From assembly GCF_900182915.1 (NCBI RefSeq), contig NZ_FXUG01000005.1, positions 351,582 to 415,581 on the forward strand: a DNA stretch of 64,000 bases, read 5' to 3'. Position numbers and translations under genes: made by a program. The notes under the pieces were generated by a model that saw only the letters and a list, made by a program, of their open reading frames with translations, was not told the origin of the DNA and ran no database searches. Origin of the DNA: Neorhodopirellula lusitana (lineage in GTDB: Bacteria > Planctomycetota > Planctomycetia > Pirellulales > Pirellulaceae). Each line of letters opens with the position of its first letter. Within the stretch, counting starts at the first letter, position 1. Positions 55,852 to 64,000 of the stretch are shown piece after piece.

Positions 55852-56031
55852 ATGACTGACACCTCTTCGACCGTCCGTAGTTTACGTCGCGTGTTTCGAG
55901 AGAGCATTGTGGCTCGCGATCTCGCCGAGCCGCTTGCTTCTTTTGATGACACCGCCGCACTCGACGCACTGCGTGAGTTCATGCTGGACCGGCCGCTGTC
56001 TGCCCTCCTAAAACGCGAGCCTACTCACTGA
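55852..56031 (+). CDS. Small protein of unknown function, possibly a fragment
   Basis: A 59-residue frame with ATG at 55852 (MTDTSSTVRSLRRVF..., FDDTAALDALREFMLDRPLS). It is helical and charged and might be a truncated end of a larger protein; no family was recognised. Its last 11 bases overlap the end of the convergent Fic gene. Confidence 0.35.
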   Translation: MTDTSSTVRSLRRVFRESIVARDLAEPLASFDDTAALDALREFMLDRPLSALLKREPTH

Positions 56032-56644
56032 ACCGATGGTGCAGGTCAATCAGTGGACCATAGTTTCGCACATCCGCTTGCTTGATGGCGGCAATGTATT
56101 CGTCTCGAATCGGACTCGCTGTATTTCGCAGGTCGGTCACGGGCCAAAGTGTTGCTGGTTGATCGTGTTGCATGAGCCAGATATTTGCCAGCAGTCTTGC
56201 CCACCGGCCATTGCCGTCTTCAAAGGGGTGAACCCAAACCGCGCGGTGATGAAACTCAGCAGCCGCTGCGATTACGAGGGCACCGGTTTCGTCGTGCCGT
56301 TTGTCCGCCTCCATCGCAATGACGCCAAGCTCGGCGGTAATGATCCTTGGGCTCACTCCGATGTTCTTTTCGGTGGCTCGGATCTCGCCCGCCCAACTCC
56401 AGATCGATCCAAGCATCTCGCGATGCAGACCGAGAAGCCAATCAAAGTTGAACGGTGCGATCTTCCGTGATGGTTTCGTAAGAAGATACTTCTCAGTCAC
56501 ACGAAGGATCGACTCAAACTCGACCTCGTTGAGTTCACGCCGTGTTTTGATGGCCCTGAGCTTAAGGCCCGATCCGTCAAACGGCGTGTCGTCATCTTTC
56601 CCGCTAGAACCAAGCCCCATGCTTTTGCCACGACCAGTGCTCAT
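56021..56644 (-). CDS. Fic-domain protein, mobile mystery protein B type
   Basis: A 207-residue Fic protein. The catalytic motif is HPFEDGNGRWAR (H-P-F-x-x-G-N-G-R-x-x-R, complete), and the flap region lies before it (WAGEIRATEKNIGVSPRI). The N-terminal TRRELNEVEFESI matches the mobile mystery protein B family (TIGR02613-like). Fic enzymes transfer AMP or another nucleotide onto target proteins. A clear class-defining inhibitory [ST]-x-x-x-E-[GN] helix is not visible. The start overlaps the stop of the upstream HTH gene by four bases (ATGA), so the two form one operon. Confidence 0.88.
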   Translation of the reverse strand: MSTGRGKSMGLGSSGKDDDTPFDGSGLKLRAIKTRRELNEVEFESILRVTEKYLLTKPSRKIAPFNFDWLLGLHREMLGSIWSWAGEIRATEKNIGVSPRIITAELGVIAMEADKRHDETGALVIAAAAEFHHRAVWVHPFEDGNGRWARLLANIWLMQHDQPATLWPVTDLRNTASPIRDEYIAAIKQADVRNYGPLIDLHHRFSE

Positions 56645-57018
56645 GAGGCCCACAGTTTTCGGCTGGACGATGCAATCCGATTTTTCGCTTTTTCGAGATG
56701 CGATTGAGCCGAAGCTCGCGAGACAGCCTGGGACTCGAGAGCCACATTGCCTTGCGTAAGTGCAATCAAACGTTTGGCTTTTGCGGTGGCAATCTGATCT
56801 CGGAATTGCGCGGCGGGAATCTCTGTTAGATCGAGAGAGATACCCAAGGCGAGCAGAATGGCATGCAAGTTTGCGAACGAGAATTCATGGTCTTCACCCC
56901 CGAGGATCCGGATCACGGTGGCCCGCGAAACCCCGCTGCGGCGCGCGAGATCTGAAACGGAGATATCGAGCTCTCGTTTTCTCTCTTGGATGCGGGCGAT
57001 TATTTCGGGAAGGGCCAT
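56641..57018 (-). CDS. XRE-type HTH regulator, mobile mystery protein A type
   Basis: A 125-residue protein from an ATG at 57018. The helix-turn-helix is in DISVSDLARRSGVSRATVIR; the C-terminus (NVALESQAVSRASAQ, RKLWAS) matches the end of mobile mystery protein A (TIGR02612-like). It overlaps the Fic gene by four bases. In such pairs, A is presumed to repress and perhaps neutralise B. The N-terminus is shorter than usual for the family, so an upstream start (57123) is conceivable but has no matching residues. Confidence 0.8.
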   Translation of the reverse strand: MALPEIIARIQERKRELDISVSDLARRSGVSRATVIRILGGEDHEFSFANLHAILLALGISLDLTEIPAAQFRDQIATAKAKRLIALTQGNVALESQAVSRASAQSHLEKAKNRIASSSRKLWAS

Positions 57019-57566
57019 GGCGAAACGTCCGGATTCTATGGAGGAGCTGATTGGCAAGTCGGGCAGAAAACCGAAGCTCATTAGGACACAACCATATTGT
57101 TGCACACGTGCTACAAAAATCAACCATTCAATTGTATGTCATCGACGTTACATCCGGCAAAAAACGTCAAAAACGCGAAAACCCTTGAGCGAGACAGACA
57201 CCTTGCCTGTCATTCACCACCGAATCAAAAAGCCGACGTTGGTCACTGACCGATGCCGGCTTTTTTCGTGGCTCACCACGCCGAGCGGCGACAGATCGCT
57301 CCGAACTCATTTCAACTGTTGTCGCTTCGCGACTTGGATGCGAGTTGGTCACGGCCGGACTTTGGGTCGAAACCCAAGGCTGGCCCAATGCCGCCGCTCC
57401 GCGACTGTTCGGTCAAGATGTTGGCAACCAACCGCGGAGCGGTGTCATTCGATAGCGTCGGGTTTCAACCCGACGTCTCGGATGCCCCCGCCCAATTCCA
57501 AGCCGCGGAGCGGCGACAGATGGGTCCCCAATGATTCATGGATGGTGGGTGGCGCCAAACGGATGA
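57019..57566. other. Gap with repeats downstream side of the accessory region
   Basis: 548 bases without a gene. It contains the second copy of the tRNA terminator (57231-57270), GC-rich repeats with gccgctccgcgac and gagcggcgacaga elements, and a 20-base perfect hairpin cgtcgggtt-tc-aacccgacg at 57456-57475. Confidence 0.5.
57231..57270 (+). repeat. Near copy of the tRNA-fMet terminator
   Basis: This 40-base segment matches 51287-51326 at 37 of 40 positions, including the six T and cgtg after the stem. The changes keep base pairing by wobble. No plus-strand gene ends just before it, so it has no obvious transcript to stop. It may mark the far edge of an inserted region next to the tRNA gene. 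Confidence 0.75.
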
Positions 57567-57935
57567 CAATCCAACAGCGGCACCGGCGAAAGGCTCGACG
57601 ACGAAGCCAAGCGTGACTACGAAACTGAACTAATCGAACTTCGCGAAGACATCGCCGAAGCCGAACGTTTCAACGATCCCGGCCGCCTCGAGCAACTCCG
57701 AACCGAGTTCCAAAAGATCGCCGACGAACTAGCCAAGTCCAAAGGCAAGGACGGTCAATCGCGAATCACCACCGACGCCAGCAAGTCCCGCCGCAACGTC
57801 CGCCAACAAATGCAACGAGACATCAACAAGAAGATCGCCCCGCAACACCCCGACCTAGCCGATCACCTGCTCAAGGCGTTCAAACGCAGTTGGATGTGCT
57901 ACCAACCCGATGACGATCCGGGATGGGAGTTTTAA
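57567..57935 (+). pseudogene. C-terminal remnant of a large ATPase/transcriptional regulator
   Basis: This frame is open from 57567 to a TAA at 57935 but has no start. It encodes LREDIAEAERFNDPGRLEQL, then RRNVRQQMQRDINKKIAPQHP and FKRSWMCYQPDD. The same order (E-L-x-x-A-E-x-x-N-D-P-x-R-x-x-x-L, then R-x-x-V-x-x-x-I, then HP-x-L-x-x-H-L, C-x-Y-x-P) occurs at the C-terminus of long bacterial AAA/tetratricopeptide regulators. The N-terminal part is missing. Confidence 0.6.
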
Positions 57936-58075
57936 TATCGTATCAGTGGAGAGAACGTCATGTTGGTGTTTGTCACTGCTCCGGTGATGCTGAAATGACG
58001 GTCCACGAGCTTCCATCTAAGGTTTGAAACTGCGTTTGAGATCCAATCGCCATTCAGAATCGTTTTCATTCCAAG

Positions 58076-61000
58076 CTAGTTGCGATGGTCGAGGCCAACT
58101 ACATCAAACAGTCGGATTTCCAACTTTCGACCTTCGACAAATCCGCTTTGGCGGTATAGATCGGCCGAGGATATTACCGCATCAGGTGGAGCAATTTCGG
58201 TGATCTCAGCACCGACATGCAGTAGGATCGGTGAACCCTCGGATGTTAGACACATGAGAAACGCCATCGCTGTAGGATCCAGTTCTCCTTTTTCAACGTC
58301 AAAAGACAGTAGCCAATCGTCGGTTGTCTTTCTTCCGGTACTCGTCAAGTCATCAATTGAAACGTAGTCCGACGATAGTTCAACGTATTGCAACGACAAA
58401 TCCGTCAATTGTCCGTCGTCAATTTGCCAAGCTTCAAGTGCAATGCCTCGCAAAGCATGATGCGATTCACCATCGCTGCCTTCGTATGCATCGCAGGCGA
58501 CGTCAAAGCCATTCTCCTTTGCCCATTCGAACAGATTGGCTCGATCAAGTTCCGAGAGTGCTCTCCCTCGCCACTGTTCTGGGACTGGTGCAGTACATCC
58601 GGTATCGAGATCGAGGAACGCAGTGCGTGCCGTCGAACTCTTATCAGCCACCAAAGGAATTGACTGAAGTTGATTCGATGTCCGCCAAAACGCTTCCGCA
58701 AGCAACTCGTTCGGACCGATCGGTTCAGGAGCCTTCAGGCCAATACCCGGAAGTCGAGTAAGCTGAAAATCAGCATCATCTACCAAGTCGGCGCTGTTGG
58801 CATCCCACCATTTTGCCCAAACCTCGGCATCCTGATGAAGTTTCTTTTGCTGCAAGTAAATTTGCTTCGGCACACCCTTGGCGAAGACACGACCAAATCC
58901 GAATGTCTGGCTAGTGAGTGCTGACAGGGCACGCGAAAGTTCAGTTGACGCGTCGGAGCATCCAATAGCCCCTCCTTGCCCCTTAAATTTGTGACGTCGG
59001 AAGAATTCAACGAATTCTTCGTCGAAGATTGAATTGCTTTGGATCCAGTTGCACTTAATTCTCGGAACGCTTGTTCGGGGGATAGCACGAATCAGAGCAG
59101 GCACTGCCCGCTTGTCGCCAATCGCCCTGAGCGCAAAGGCAAGCGTTGCAATCATTCGGTCGTCGTCCGTTTCGTCAAGCTTGCGGACAATGCTTGGAAC
59201 GGCATCGACTCCGTAGTTCACCAGCGATTGCAATTCTCGGCCCCACCGAACGCTTCGAGGCCGGCTTGCCGTATCTGAGTCTTCAAGCCGATTCATCGCG
59301 TCGATGTTAGACAAGACCTTGCGAATCTCCAATTCGATGCCTGTTGGCGTCCTCAAATCCGCCCGATCTCCGGGCGTCAATTCGGATTTGCCGGGTATGA
59401 ACTCGACATCGTGTGTTGAGCCAATAGGCGATTCTTTCATGGCAGGACCAAAGTGGACGGGGCCTGATCGTTCTGTATCTTGCGACGGACGATGGACGAA
59501 CGTCTTCCCGTAAAAGACTCCGCAATCGCCGGACTGGAGCGGAAGATAAACACGATCAATGTCACGGCCAATCATCCACAGCCAAGAACGTGGGATACCC
59601 TTGCCTTCGATCTCAAGAATCAAAATGTCGTTTGGCCCAGCGCCTCGCAGTGAAAATTGACCATCCTCGTCAGTTACGGCATTCTGCAGCGTGTCAATGC
59701 TATTTCCATGAAGCGAATCGAGCTCACGGTAAAAGGTGCTGCCAAAGGCATACTTCGAGAGTTTGCAGTCAGGGCGCTGTGATGAGGCCTGTCCTAGCCA
59801 AGTATCCAGCAGACCCACTTGTGAACGCCAAACTTCGACAATCTTTACTCGAACGCTCTTAGCTGGTCGCCCGTCAGTTTCAAAAATAGTCCCTGTGATG
59901 ATCTGTTCGTCAGGAACTAACGTGAAATTCATCGCGTTGTTCCAGTTTTCTGAACGATGTGCCATCGAATAGCCTACGTATCCATCCGCCTCTGCAACGA
60001 GAGTGAGGTAAGGCTCGTGTGGATCCCTTTCCAATAATCCGGCATGTTCTGATGGGATAAGGCCATTGAAACGACCCAGCTCGTCTGTCCCAAACGTCTT
60101 GATGAGATCCACTTCCTTGCTGGCGCCAATAGTTTGCGGAACCGTGACTCTGCATAGGTGAACTTTCGCGTGCTTGATTGCCGTAATATCGTACCTTTTG
60201 GCTCCTGTAATATTTTGGATTGCTACAGGTGGCCGACTTCTGTCTTCGCCCCAGACGACCCCACCAAATGCTACTGTTCCGGTTCGGGAGAACGGTGGGC
60301 CACTCGAATTGTCTACGGACTCTTTGCTGCTACGTCTGCTGGCCGAATCGACATCTTGGGAGTCCAAGTGCGAGATACGGACGATCTCGTTTTCGCCACG
60401 CTTGATCGCAACAACACCGTTTTGGACAATGAGGTCCGTGAACTCGCCGTCGACTTCCACTAAGTATTTGCCAGCCGCGACACGCGTTTCGGTCGCGTTT
60501 TGGGACACGGTTAGTCTTTCAATAACTTCATCGTTATGGATGATCCGAATCGGAATGTCATCCGCTTCGGACTTGATAATCAGCGTACCTTTGTTGAGTT
60601 CAAGTACGATCAGCACGCTGGCGAAGATCAACGAGAAGGCAAATGACGCCGCTGCGGCGAGTTTGAAAACGGGTGGAATCCGACTTCGACCTGATGACAG
60701 TGAGGCGATGGCGTCCGGTAGCGGAGTGGTGGTGGGTTGCTGAACATGGGCTAGACAATCCTTAAGGATGCCCGCGACGTGTTCGGCCGAGTCAAATCGG
60801 TCATCGGCGTTTTTTCCGAGCAACTTCATAACGATGTGTTCCAACCAGATCGGGATGTCGGGATTGCTTTCTCGAATCGGGCGTGGCGGGTCGTCGGTGA
60901 TCCGGCGGAGGACGGCGTAACTGGTTTCACTGCGAAAGGGCGGGTGTCCCGTACACATCGCGTAGAGAACGCAACCGAGTCCGAATAAATCACTGCGAGC

Positions 61001-61852
61001 GTCGATCGCTTCGCCACGAACTTGCTCGGGCGACATGTAGTGCGGTGTGCCTGGATGGAAACCGCTGCGAGTGAGACTGGCATCATCGGTCGCCCGCGCT
61101 AAACCGAAATCCGTCAGAAGGGATCGTTCGACCCCTTCGTCTAGCAAGATGTTCGACGGCTTCACGTCCCGGTGAATCAAGCCTTGGCAGTGGGCCGCCG
61201 CGAGCCCCTTAGCCGCGTGCATACCGATACGTAGCACTACGCAAAATTCCAGCGGTCCATCACGATCAAGTCGCTGCTGCAAAGAACCGCCGGCGATGAA
61301 CTTCATGACCAGAAACGGCTGTTGGTTATCGGTCTCGACGTTGTGAATCGGAACCACATGATCGTCGACAACCGCTGCTGCGGCGCGAGCTTCACGAGCG
61401 AACCGACTTCGCGCCGCACCGCTGCTGGCCAAATACGGTGCTAACAGCTTCACGGCCACCGGACGATTGAGTTCGGTGTCGTAGGCCTTGAAAACCACGC
61501 CCATTCCGCCGCTGCCAATCAAACGCTCGACGTCGTAACGTCCAATCCGGCCAAGCAATTCGGGATGACTCGGGGCAGATAGCAACGATTCCGCCATCGC
61601 ATCACTCCAGGCATAAGGACGCTTCCATCGTTCACGCGTTTCGAGCGATTCGGTGTACTCAGGATCTTGGTCGCCGCCACCGGACAGCCAGTGTTGGGCG
61701 TCGCCCCACTGCTGATCGTTGGCCGCGAGCCCAGCCAAATGGGTCTGGCATTGCGTGCAGGATTCCAAATGCCGCACGATTTCCGGATCGTGCGATTCAA
61801 TGTCTTCGTTGGCAAGGAGCAGGTCTTCGAAAACGATTTTCTCACATTTCAT
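58076..61852 (-). CDS. Zinc-finger Ser/Thr kinase with long C-terminal sensor part, ECF-linked
   Basis: A 1258-residue membrane kinase. Residues 28-35 (H-x3-C-x2-C in HLESCTQC) make a ZAS-type anti-sigma zinc finger. The kinase domain covers about 100-370: IGSGGMGVVFKAYD, VAVKLLAPY, HRDVKPSN, DFGLARA, HYMSPEQVRG. A membrane helix near 400-420 (FAFSLIFASVLIVLEL) leads to a long extracytoplasmic region with a carboxypeptidase-regulatory-like sandwich (ISGTI-type segments such as IITGTIFETDGRPAKSVRV) and HEAT-like repeats (VDAVPSIVRKLDETDDDRMIATLAFALRAIGDKRAVPALIRAI). The start overlaps the ECF sigma gene by 11 bases. This combination defines planctomycete ECF-kinase pairs in which the kinase senses a signal and controls the sigma factor. 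Confidence 0.88.
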   Translation of the reverse strand: MKCEKIVFEDLLLANEDIESHDPEIVRHLESCTQCQTHLAGLAANDQQWGDAQHWLSGGGDQDPEYTESLETRERWKRPYAWSDAMAESLLSAPSHPELLGRIGRYDVERLIGSGGMGVVFKAYDTELNRPVAVKLLAPYLASSGAARSRFAREARAAAAVVDDHVVPIHNVETDNQQPFLVMKFIAGGSLQQRLDRDGPLEFCVVLRIGMHAAKGLAAAHCQGLIHRDVKPSNILLDEGVERSLLTDFGLARATDDASLTRSGFHPGTPHYMSPEQVRGEAIDARSDLFGLGCVLYAMCTGHPPFRSETSYAVLRRITDDPPRPIRESNPDIPIWLEHIVMKLLGKNADDRFDSAEHVAGILKDCLAHVQQPTTTPLPDAIASLSSGRSRIPPVFKLAAAASFAFSLIFASVLIVLELNKGTLIIKSEADDIPIRIIHNDEVIERLTVSQNATETRVAAGKYLVEVDGEFTDLIVQNGVVAIKRGENEIVRISHLDSQDVDSASRRSSKESVDNSSGPPFSRTGTVAFGGVVWGEDRSRPPVAIQNITGAKRYDITAIKHAKVHLCRVTVPQTIGASKEVDLIKTFGTDELGRFNGLIPSEHAGLLERDPHEPYLTLVAEADGYVGYSMAHRSENWNNAMNFTLVPDEQIITGTIFETDGRPAKSVRVKIVEVWRSQVGLLDTWLGQASSQRPDCKLSKYAFGSTFYRELDSLHGNSIDTLQNAVTDEDGQFSLRGAGPNDILILEIEGKGIPRSWLWMIGRDIDRVYLPLQSGDCGVFYGKTFVHRPSQDTERSGPVHFGPAMKESPIGSTHDVEFIPGKSELTPGDRADLRTPTGIELEIRKVLSNIDAMNRLEDSDTASRPRSVRWGRELQSLVNYGVDAVPSIVRKLDETDDDRMIATLAFALRAIGDKRAVPALIRAIPRTSVPRIKCNWIQSNSIFDEEFVEFFRRHKFKGQGGAIGCSDASTELSRALSALTSQTFGFGRVFAKGVPKQIYLQQKKLHQDAEVWAKWWDANSADLVDDADFQLTRLPGIGLKAPEPIGPNELLAEAFWRTSNQLQSIPLVADKSSTARTAFLDLDTGCTAPVPEQWRGRALSELDRANLFEWAKENGFDVACDAYEGSDGESHHALRGIALEAWQIDDGQLTDLSLQYVELSSDYVSIDDLTSTGRKTTDDWLLSFDVEKGELDPTAMAFLMCLTSEGSPILLHVGAEITEIAPPDAVISSADLYRQSGFVEGRKLEIRLFDVVGLDHRN

Positions 61853-62459
61853 CGTTGCATCTCTTTTGAATGATTGTCACTTCGTTTTGCAATCGCTTCA
61901 TCACTCGGCTTCGAGCGATGTATATACTGCCGGCACTGATACTCAATTCCGCCGCGACTCTTTCGATGGACTCTCCCAAGACTGCAGTGCGGTGGAAAGC
62001 TTTCCAAGTGGTGTCGCTGACACATGCACGGACTGATTGCGAGGCTCGCACGAATATTTCTCGCTGCACTTCCGCGTCGATATGACTTGAAATGTCCGAG
62101 TCCGCTTCGACCTCATTTAGATGCCGCGCGGCTTCGTCTCCGCCAGCGGCCCAAGGGCGGTGTTTTCGTCGCGTCAAGAAATCAATGGACAGGTTTCGAG
62201 CGATCCTAAACAACCAAGCTCGAAATGCACCGCGCTCCTCGCGATCGAGCCAACCGCTCACGCTGCGGGCAACTGCCGATAGGACTTCCTGAACAACGTC
62301 GTCCGCATCGGCCGCTTGCAAGCCAAGTCGACGCGCCGATCGGTAAATGACGGGCGCGTAGATCTCCGCAAACTCATTCCAAGCTGCGATATCGGCCGGA
62401 TCCTGCAATCGCAGAATTAGACTGGCTCGCGTTTCAGGTGGACTGGATGTCATGCGCAA
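61842..62459 (-). CDS. ECF sigma factor, kinase-associated
   Basis: A 205-residue extracytoplasmic-function sigma factor. Region 2 is LRLQDPADIAAWNEFAEIYAP to DADDVVQEVLSAVARSVSGW and FRAWLFRIARNLSIDFL; region 4 is RTAVLGESIERVAAELSISAGSIYIARSRVMKRLQ, the promoter -35 binding helix-turn-helix. It has no fused anti-sigma domain; the downstream kinase carries the zinc finger. The two genes overlap by 11 bases, which implies tight coupling. It belongs in type to the kinase-linked ECF groups described in planctomycetes. Confidence 0.92.
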   Translation of the reverse strand: MRMTSSPPETRASLILRLQDPADIAAWNEFAEIYAPVIYRSARRLGLQAADADDVVQEVLSAVARSVSGWLDREERGAFRAWLFRIARNLSIDFLTRRKHRPWAAGGDEAARHLNEVEADSDISSHIDAEVQREIFVRASQSVRACVSDTTWKAFHRTAVLGESIERVAAELSISAGSIYIARSRVMKRLQNEVTIIQKRCNDEM

Positions 62460-63028
62460 CGATTTAGTCAGGCGAAATGAGGTTTTTCAGGCTTCTCTAA
62501 AGTGAAGACGCAACTCCCCCGTCAATCTTTCACTGGTTCTCAGAAAATCTTGAGATAAGTTGCAACCGAGGGCTTGATTCAAGTTTTACGTCGCGGCGAC
62601 TTCGACCAAATCCATTTTCCCTGTCCGAAGGTGCCCCGGGAACCTGTCCCCCAAAAGCGTGTGATTCTCGAACGACTCAGTAGATGAGTCGACGACTCAC
62701 GTTTTGAGCCGCCGTGTTTCCAGCTGACGGATTCGACCTCGAGTCCGATCGGGCTGGCCCGCGTTTTCCCGCGAACGATTGGTGTTCGTGGCGTGGTTCT
62801 GCCGGCCGGTCGCGTATTCGGGACAGTTCGACAGCCGGAGGATACCGGTTTGACGACTCAGGATGGCAATGGCCTCAAGGACCATGATGGTGGGGAAACG
62901 GATCGCGGCAAGCAGGCGGCCGTGGATTGGGACGCGATCAACGCGTCGATCCGCGTCAAAGCTTGGCGCGGCTACAAAGCGGGGCTGTACCCGCAGCAGC
63001 GGGCGTCCATTCGGTGCCATGCACCTTC
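62460..63028. other. Gap upstream of the sigma gene, partly decayed
   Basis: 569 bases without a supportable gene. It holds the promoter of the ECF/kinase operon at the left. The right part (from about 62850) has open frames without motifs and may be decayed coding sequence of the zeta-type gene that follows. Confidence 0.4.
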
Positions 63029-63289
63029 CGAGACGCAATCGCACGTGTTGTGGCGCGCGTTCGCGAAGGAGGCCACAATAATCCTGAACCAACGATCCGG
63101 CGACGATATCGACTAGGCATCCAGAATTTCAGCCAACTGTACGCTCCTTTCATTGATCACTGGGTGGTTAATGATGGATCGAGCCGTCCAGCCGTGATCG
63201 TGGTTGAAGAAGAAAATGCAACCAGGACGATATTTGATGACAATCGCTACGAATTCATCCTCCAACGAACCCCAGAGCTGCTGCCATGA
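63029..63289 (+). pseudogene. C-terminal remnant of a zeta-toxin-like ATPase
   Basis: The frame encodes RDAIARVVARVREGGH, then PEPTIRRRYRLGIQNFSQLYAPFIDHW, then a strand-rich end. This order (A-x-x-R-V-x-x-R-x-x-x-G-G-H-x-x-P-x-x-x-I-x-R-R-Y-x-x-G-x-x-N-x-x-x-L-Y) is typical of the C-terminal third of predicted zeta-toxin/ABC-type ATPases. The P-loop-containing N-terminal part is absent, so the gene is broken. It overlaps the following small gene by four bases (ATGA). Confidence 0.65.
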
Positions 63290-63486
63290 TTCGTGACAAC
63301 AAGAGCGAGTTTATCAAGCAAGCCGATGCCGCAATGGACGAAGCGGCCGAGGTCGTCTCGCAGCGTGCTCGCCAACACAAAAATCCGATCGTCGTTTGGC
63401 GTGACGGAAAAGTCGTCGAGCTCGATCCGTTCTCGCCAGAGTTCGATGAACCGAACAAAGACTCGTCCACAGCAGACGAGAACTAA
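63286..63486 (+). CDS. Small partner protein of the zeta-type ATPase
   Basis: A 66-residue acidic protein (IKQADAAMDEAAEVVSQRARQ, NPIVVWRDGKVVELDP). Proteins of this type, with the VVWRDGKVVEL strand, follow zeta-like ATPase genes in many bacteria and are presumed partners or antitoxins. Here the toxin-like part is truncated while this frame is intact. Confidence 0.65.
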   Translation: MIRDNKSEFIKQADAAMDEAAEVVSQRARQHKNPIVVWRDGKVVELDPFSPEFDEPNKDSSTADEN

Positions 63487-63945
63487 ACGAGCAACCGCTG
63501 GGCGGGCTTGGTTTGCGATCTGTGTTTGGTCGAATGGATGGTCGTGTTGCTTCGTTTTCTCGCAACTCAAGACTCCCGCCTCAAGACTCTTTTGGCTGCC
63601 ATCGTCAGGCGGCGGGTACGCTCACGGGATCAAGCTGACATTGGCGAATTACGTGGTTGGCACCGGGCCGCGTTTGCAGATGTTAACCCCTGATGACGCA
63701 GCGAATCGTTTCGTTGAACGGAATTCTTCGCTTGGGTCGATAAAGGTGTCCCGTACGAATGGCACGGGCTTAAGCTGCCCTGATCTAGATGCAGTGCCTT
63801 TTGGGTGCGTGGTCAACTACCGGTAGTGATAGCAAATACTCGTATGCGTTCGCTAGCATTTTGAGTGCCGGGTGTGATTTGAAATCACGGTGAAGCTCCG
63901 TTGAAATAGTGGTTATCTACATCACGTTTCTCAGGAGGCCTCACC
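63487..63945. other. Gap before the last gene
   Basis: 459 bases with no supportable gene; overlapping short frames lack motifs. Just before the last start there is an aggagg at 63933-63938, which is unusually strong for this window. Confidence 0.45.
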
Positions 63946-64000
63946 GTGAACGATCAGTTTAGCGACTCAATCGCAGGCGTTCAAAGCAAACTAAAATCAG
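63946..64000 (+). CDS. Start of a gene cut off by the window edge
   Basis: A GTG at 63946, eight bases after aggagg, opens a frame (VNDQFSDSIAGVQSKLKS) running off the end. Too short to identify. The strong ribosome-binding site supports it as a real start. Confidence 0.55.
   Translation, partial: MNDQFSDSIAGVQSKLKS

Noticed and set aside
57231..57270. attR site of a tRNA integrase element
   Set aside because: Only the terminator, not the 3' end of the tRNA, is repeated, and no integrase gene was found; kept as a boundary hypothesis only.

Overview
The window looks like chromosomal DNA of a planctomycete of the Pirellulales, most like Rhodopirellula. The reasons are formylglycine-type sulfatases beside very large secreted proteins of unknown function, an ECF sigma factor overlapping a zinc-finger Ser/Thr kinase gene, the TIGR03546/TIGR03545-like pair, a regulator-sufC-sufB-sufD operon, many GTG/TTG starts with little Shine-Dalgarno signal, and palindromic intergenic repeats. 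This assignment rests on family recognition by eye; no database search was run.

Layout. 0.2-11 kb: two sulfatases and two giant exported proteins. 11-17 kb: a lipoprotein-size anchored protein, then on the minus strand a terB-like/coaB/pyrD operon and a two-gene ABC exporter. 17-23 kb: MFS transporter, the TIGR03546/TIGR03545 pair, a strong terminator pair and a dus gene. 23-29 kb: comB-like gene and the suf operon with its putative Fe-S regulator. 29-36 kb: an archaeal-type glucose dehydrogenase, a D-2-hydroxyacid dehydrogenase, a DUF3127-like protein with an SSB-like acidic tip, and a PP2C / non-RD kinase / VWA cluster. 36-46 kb: pgk, a tandem hairpin-repeat array, bioB overlapping an SDR gene, glycosyltransferase, FMN reductase, a divergent cdsA, leuB and an alpha/beta hydrolase. 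46-51 kb: a three-gene operon encoding a proline-rich terpene-cyclase-fold protein and two membrane proteins.

51-64 kb is the accessory part. It starts at an initiator tRNA and its terminator. A 40-nt near copy of that terminator (3 mismatches) lies 5.9 kb further on. Between the two copies are gene remnants, a truncated AbiEii-like nucleotidyltransferase, an intact DUF1778/GNAT toxin-antitoxin pair, a 657-residue protein with six treble-clef zinc ribbons and a C-terminal HEPN-type RxxxxH motif, and a 'mobile mystery' HTH/Fic pair. Beyond the second copy are a regulator remnant, the ECF/kinase pair, a zeta-toxin-like remnant with its intact small partner, and the start of a GTG gene that runs off the window. 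The six-ribbon HEPN protein is the best candidate for an undescribed system, probably RNA- or phage-directed defence.
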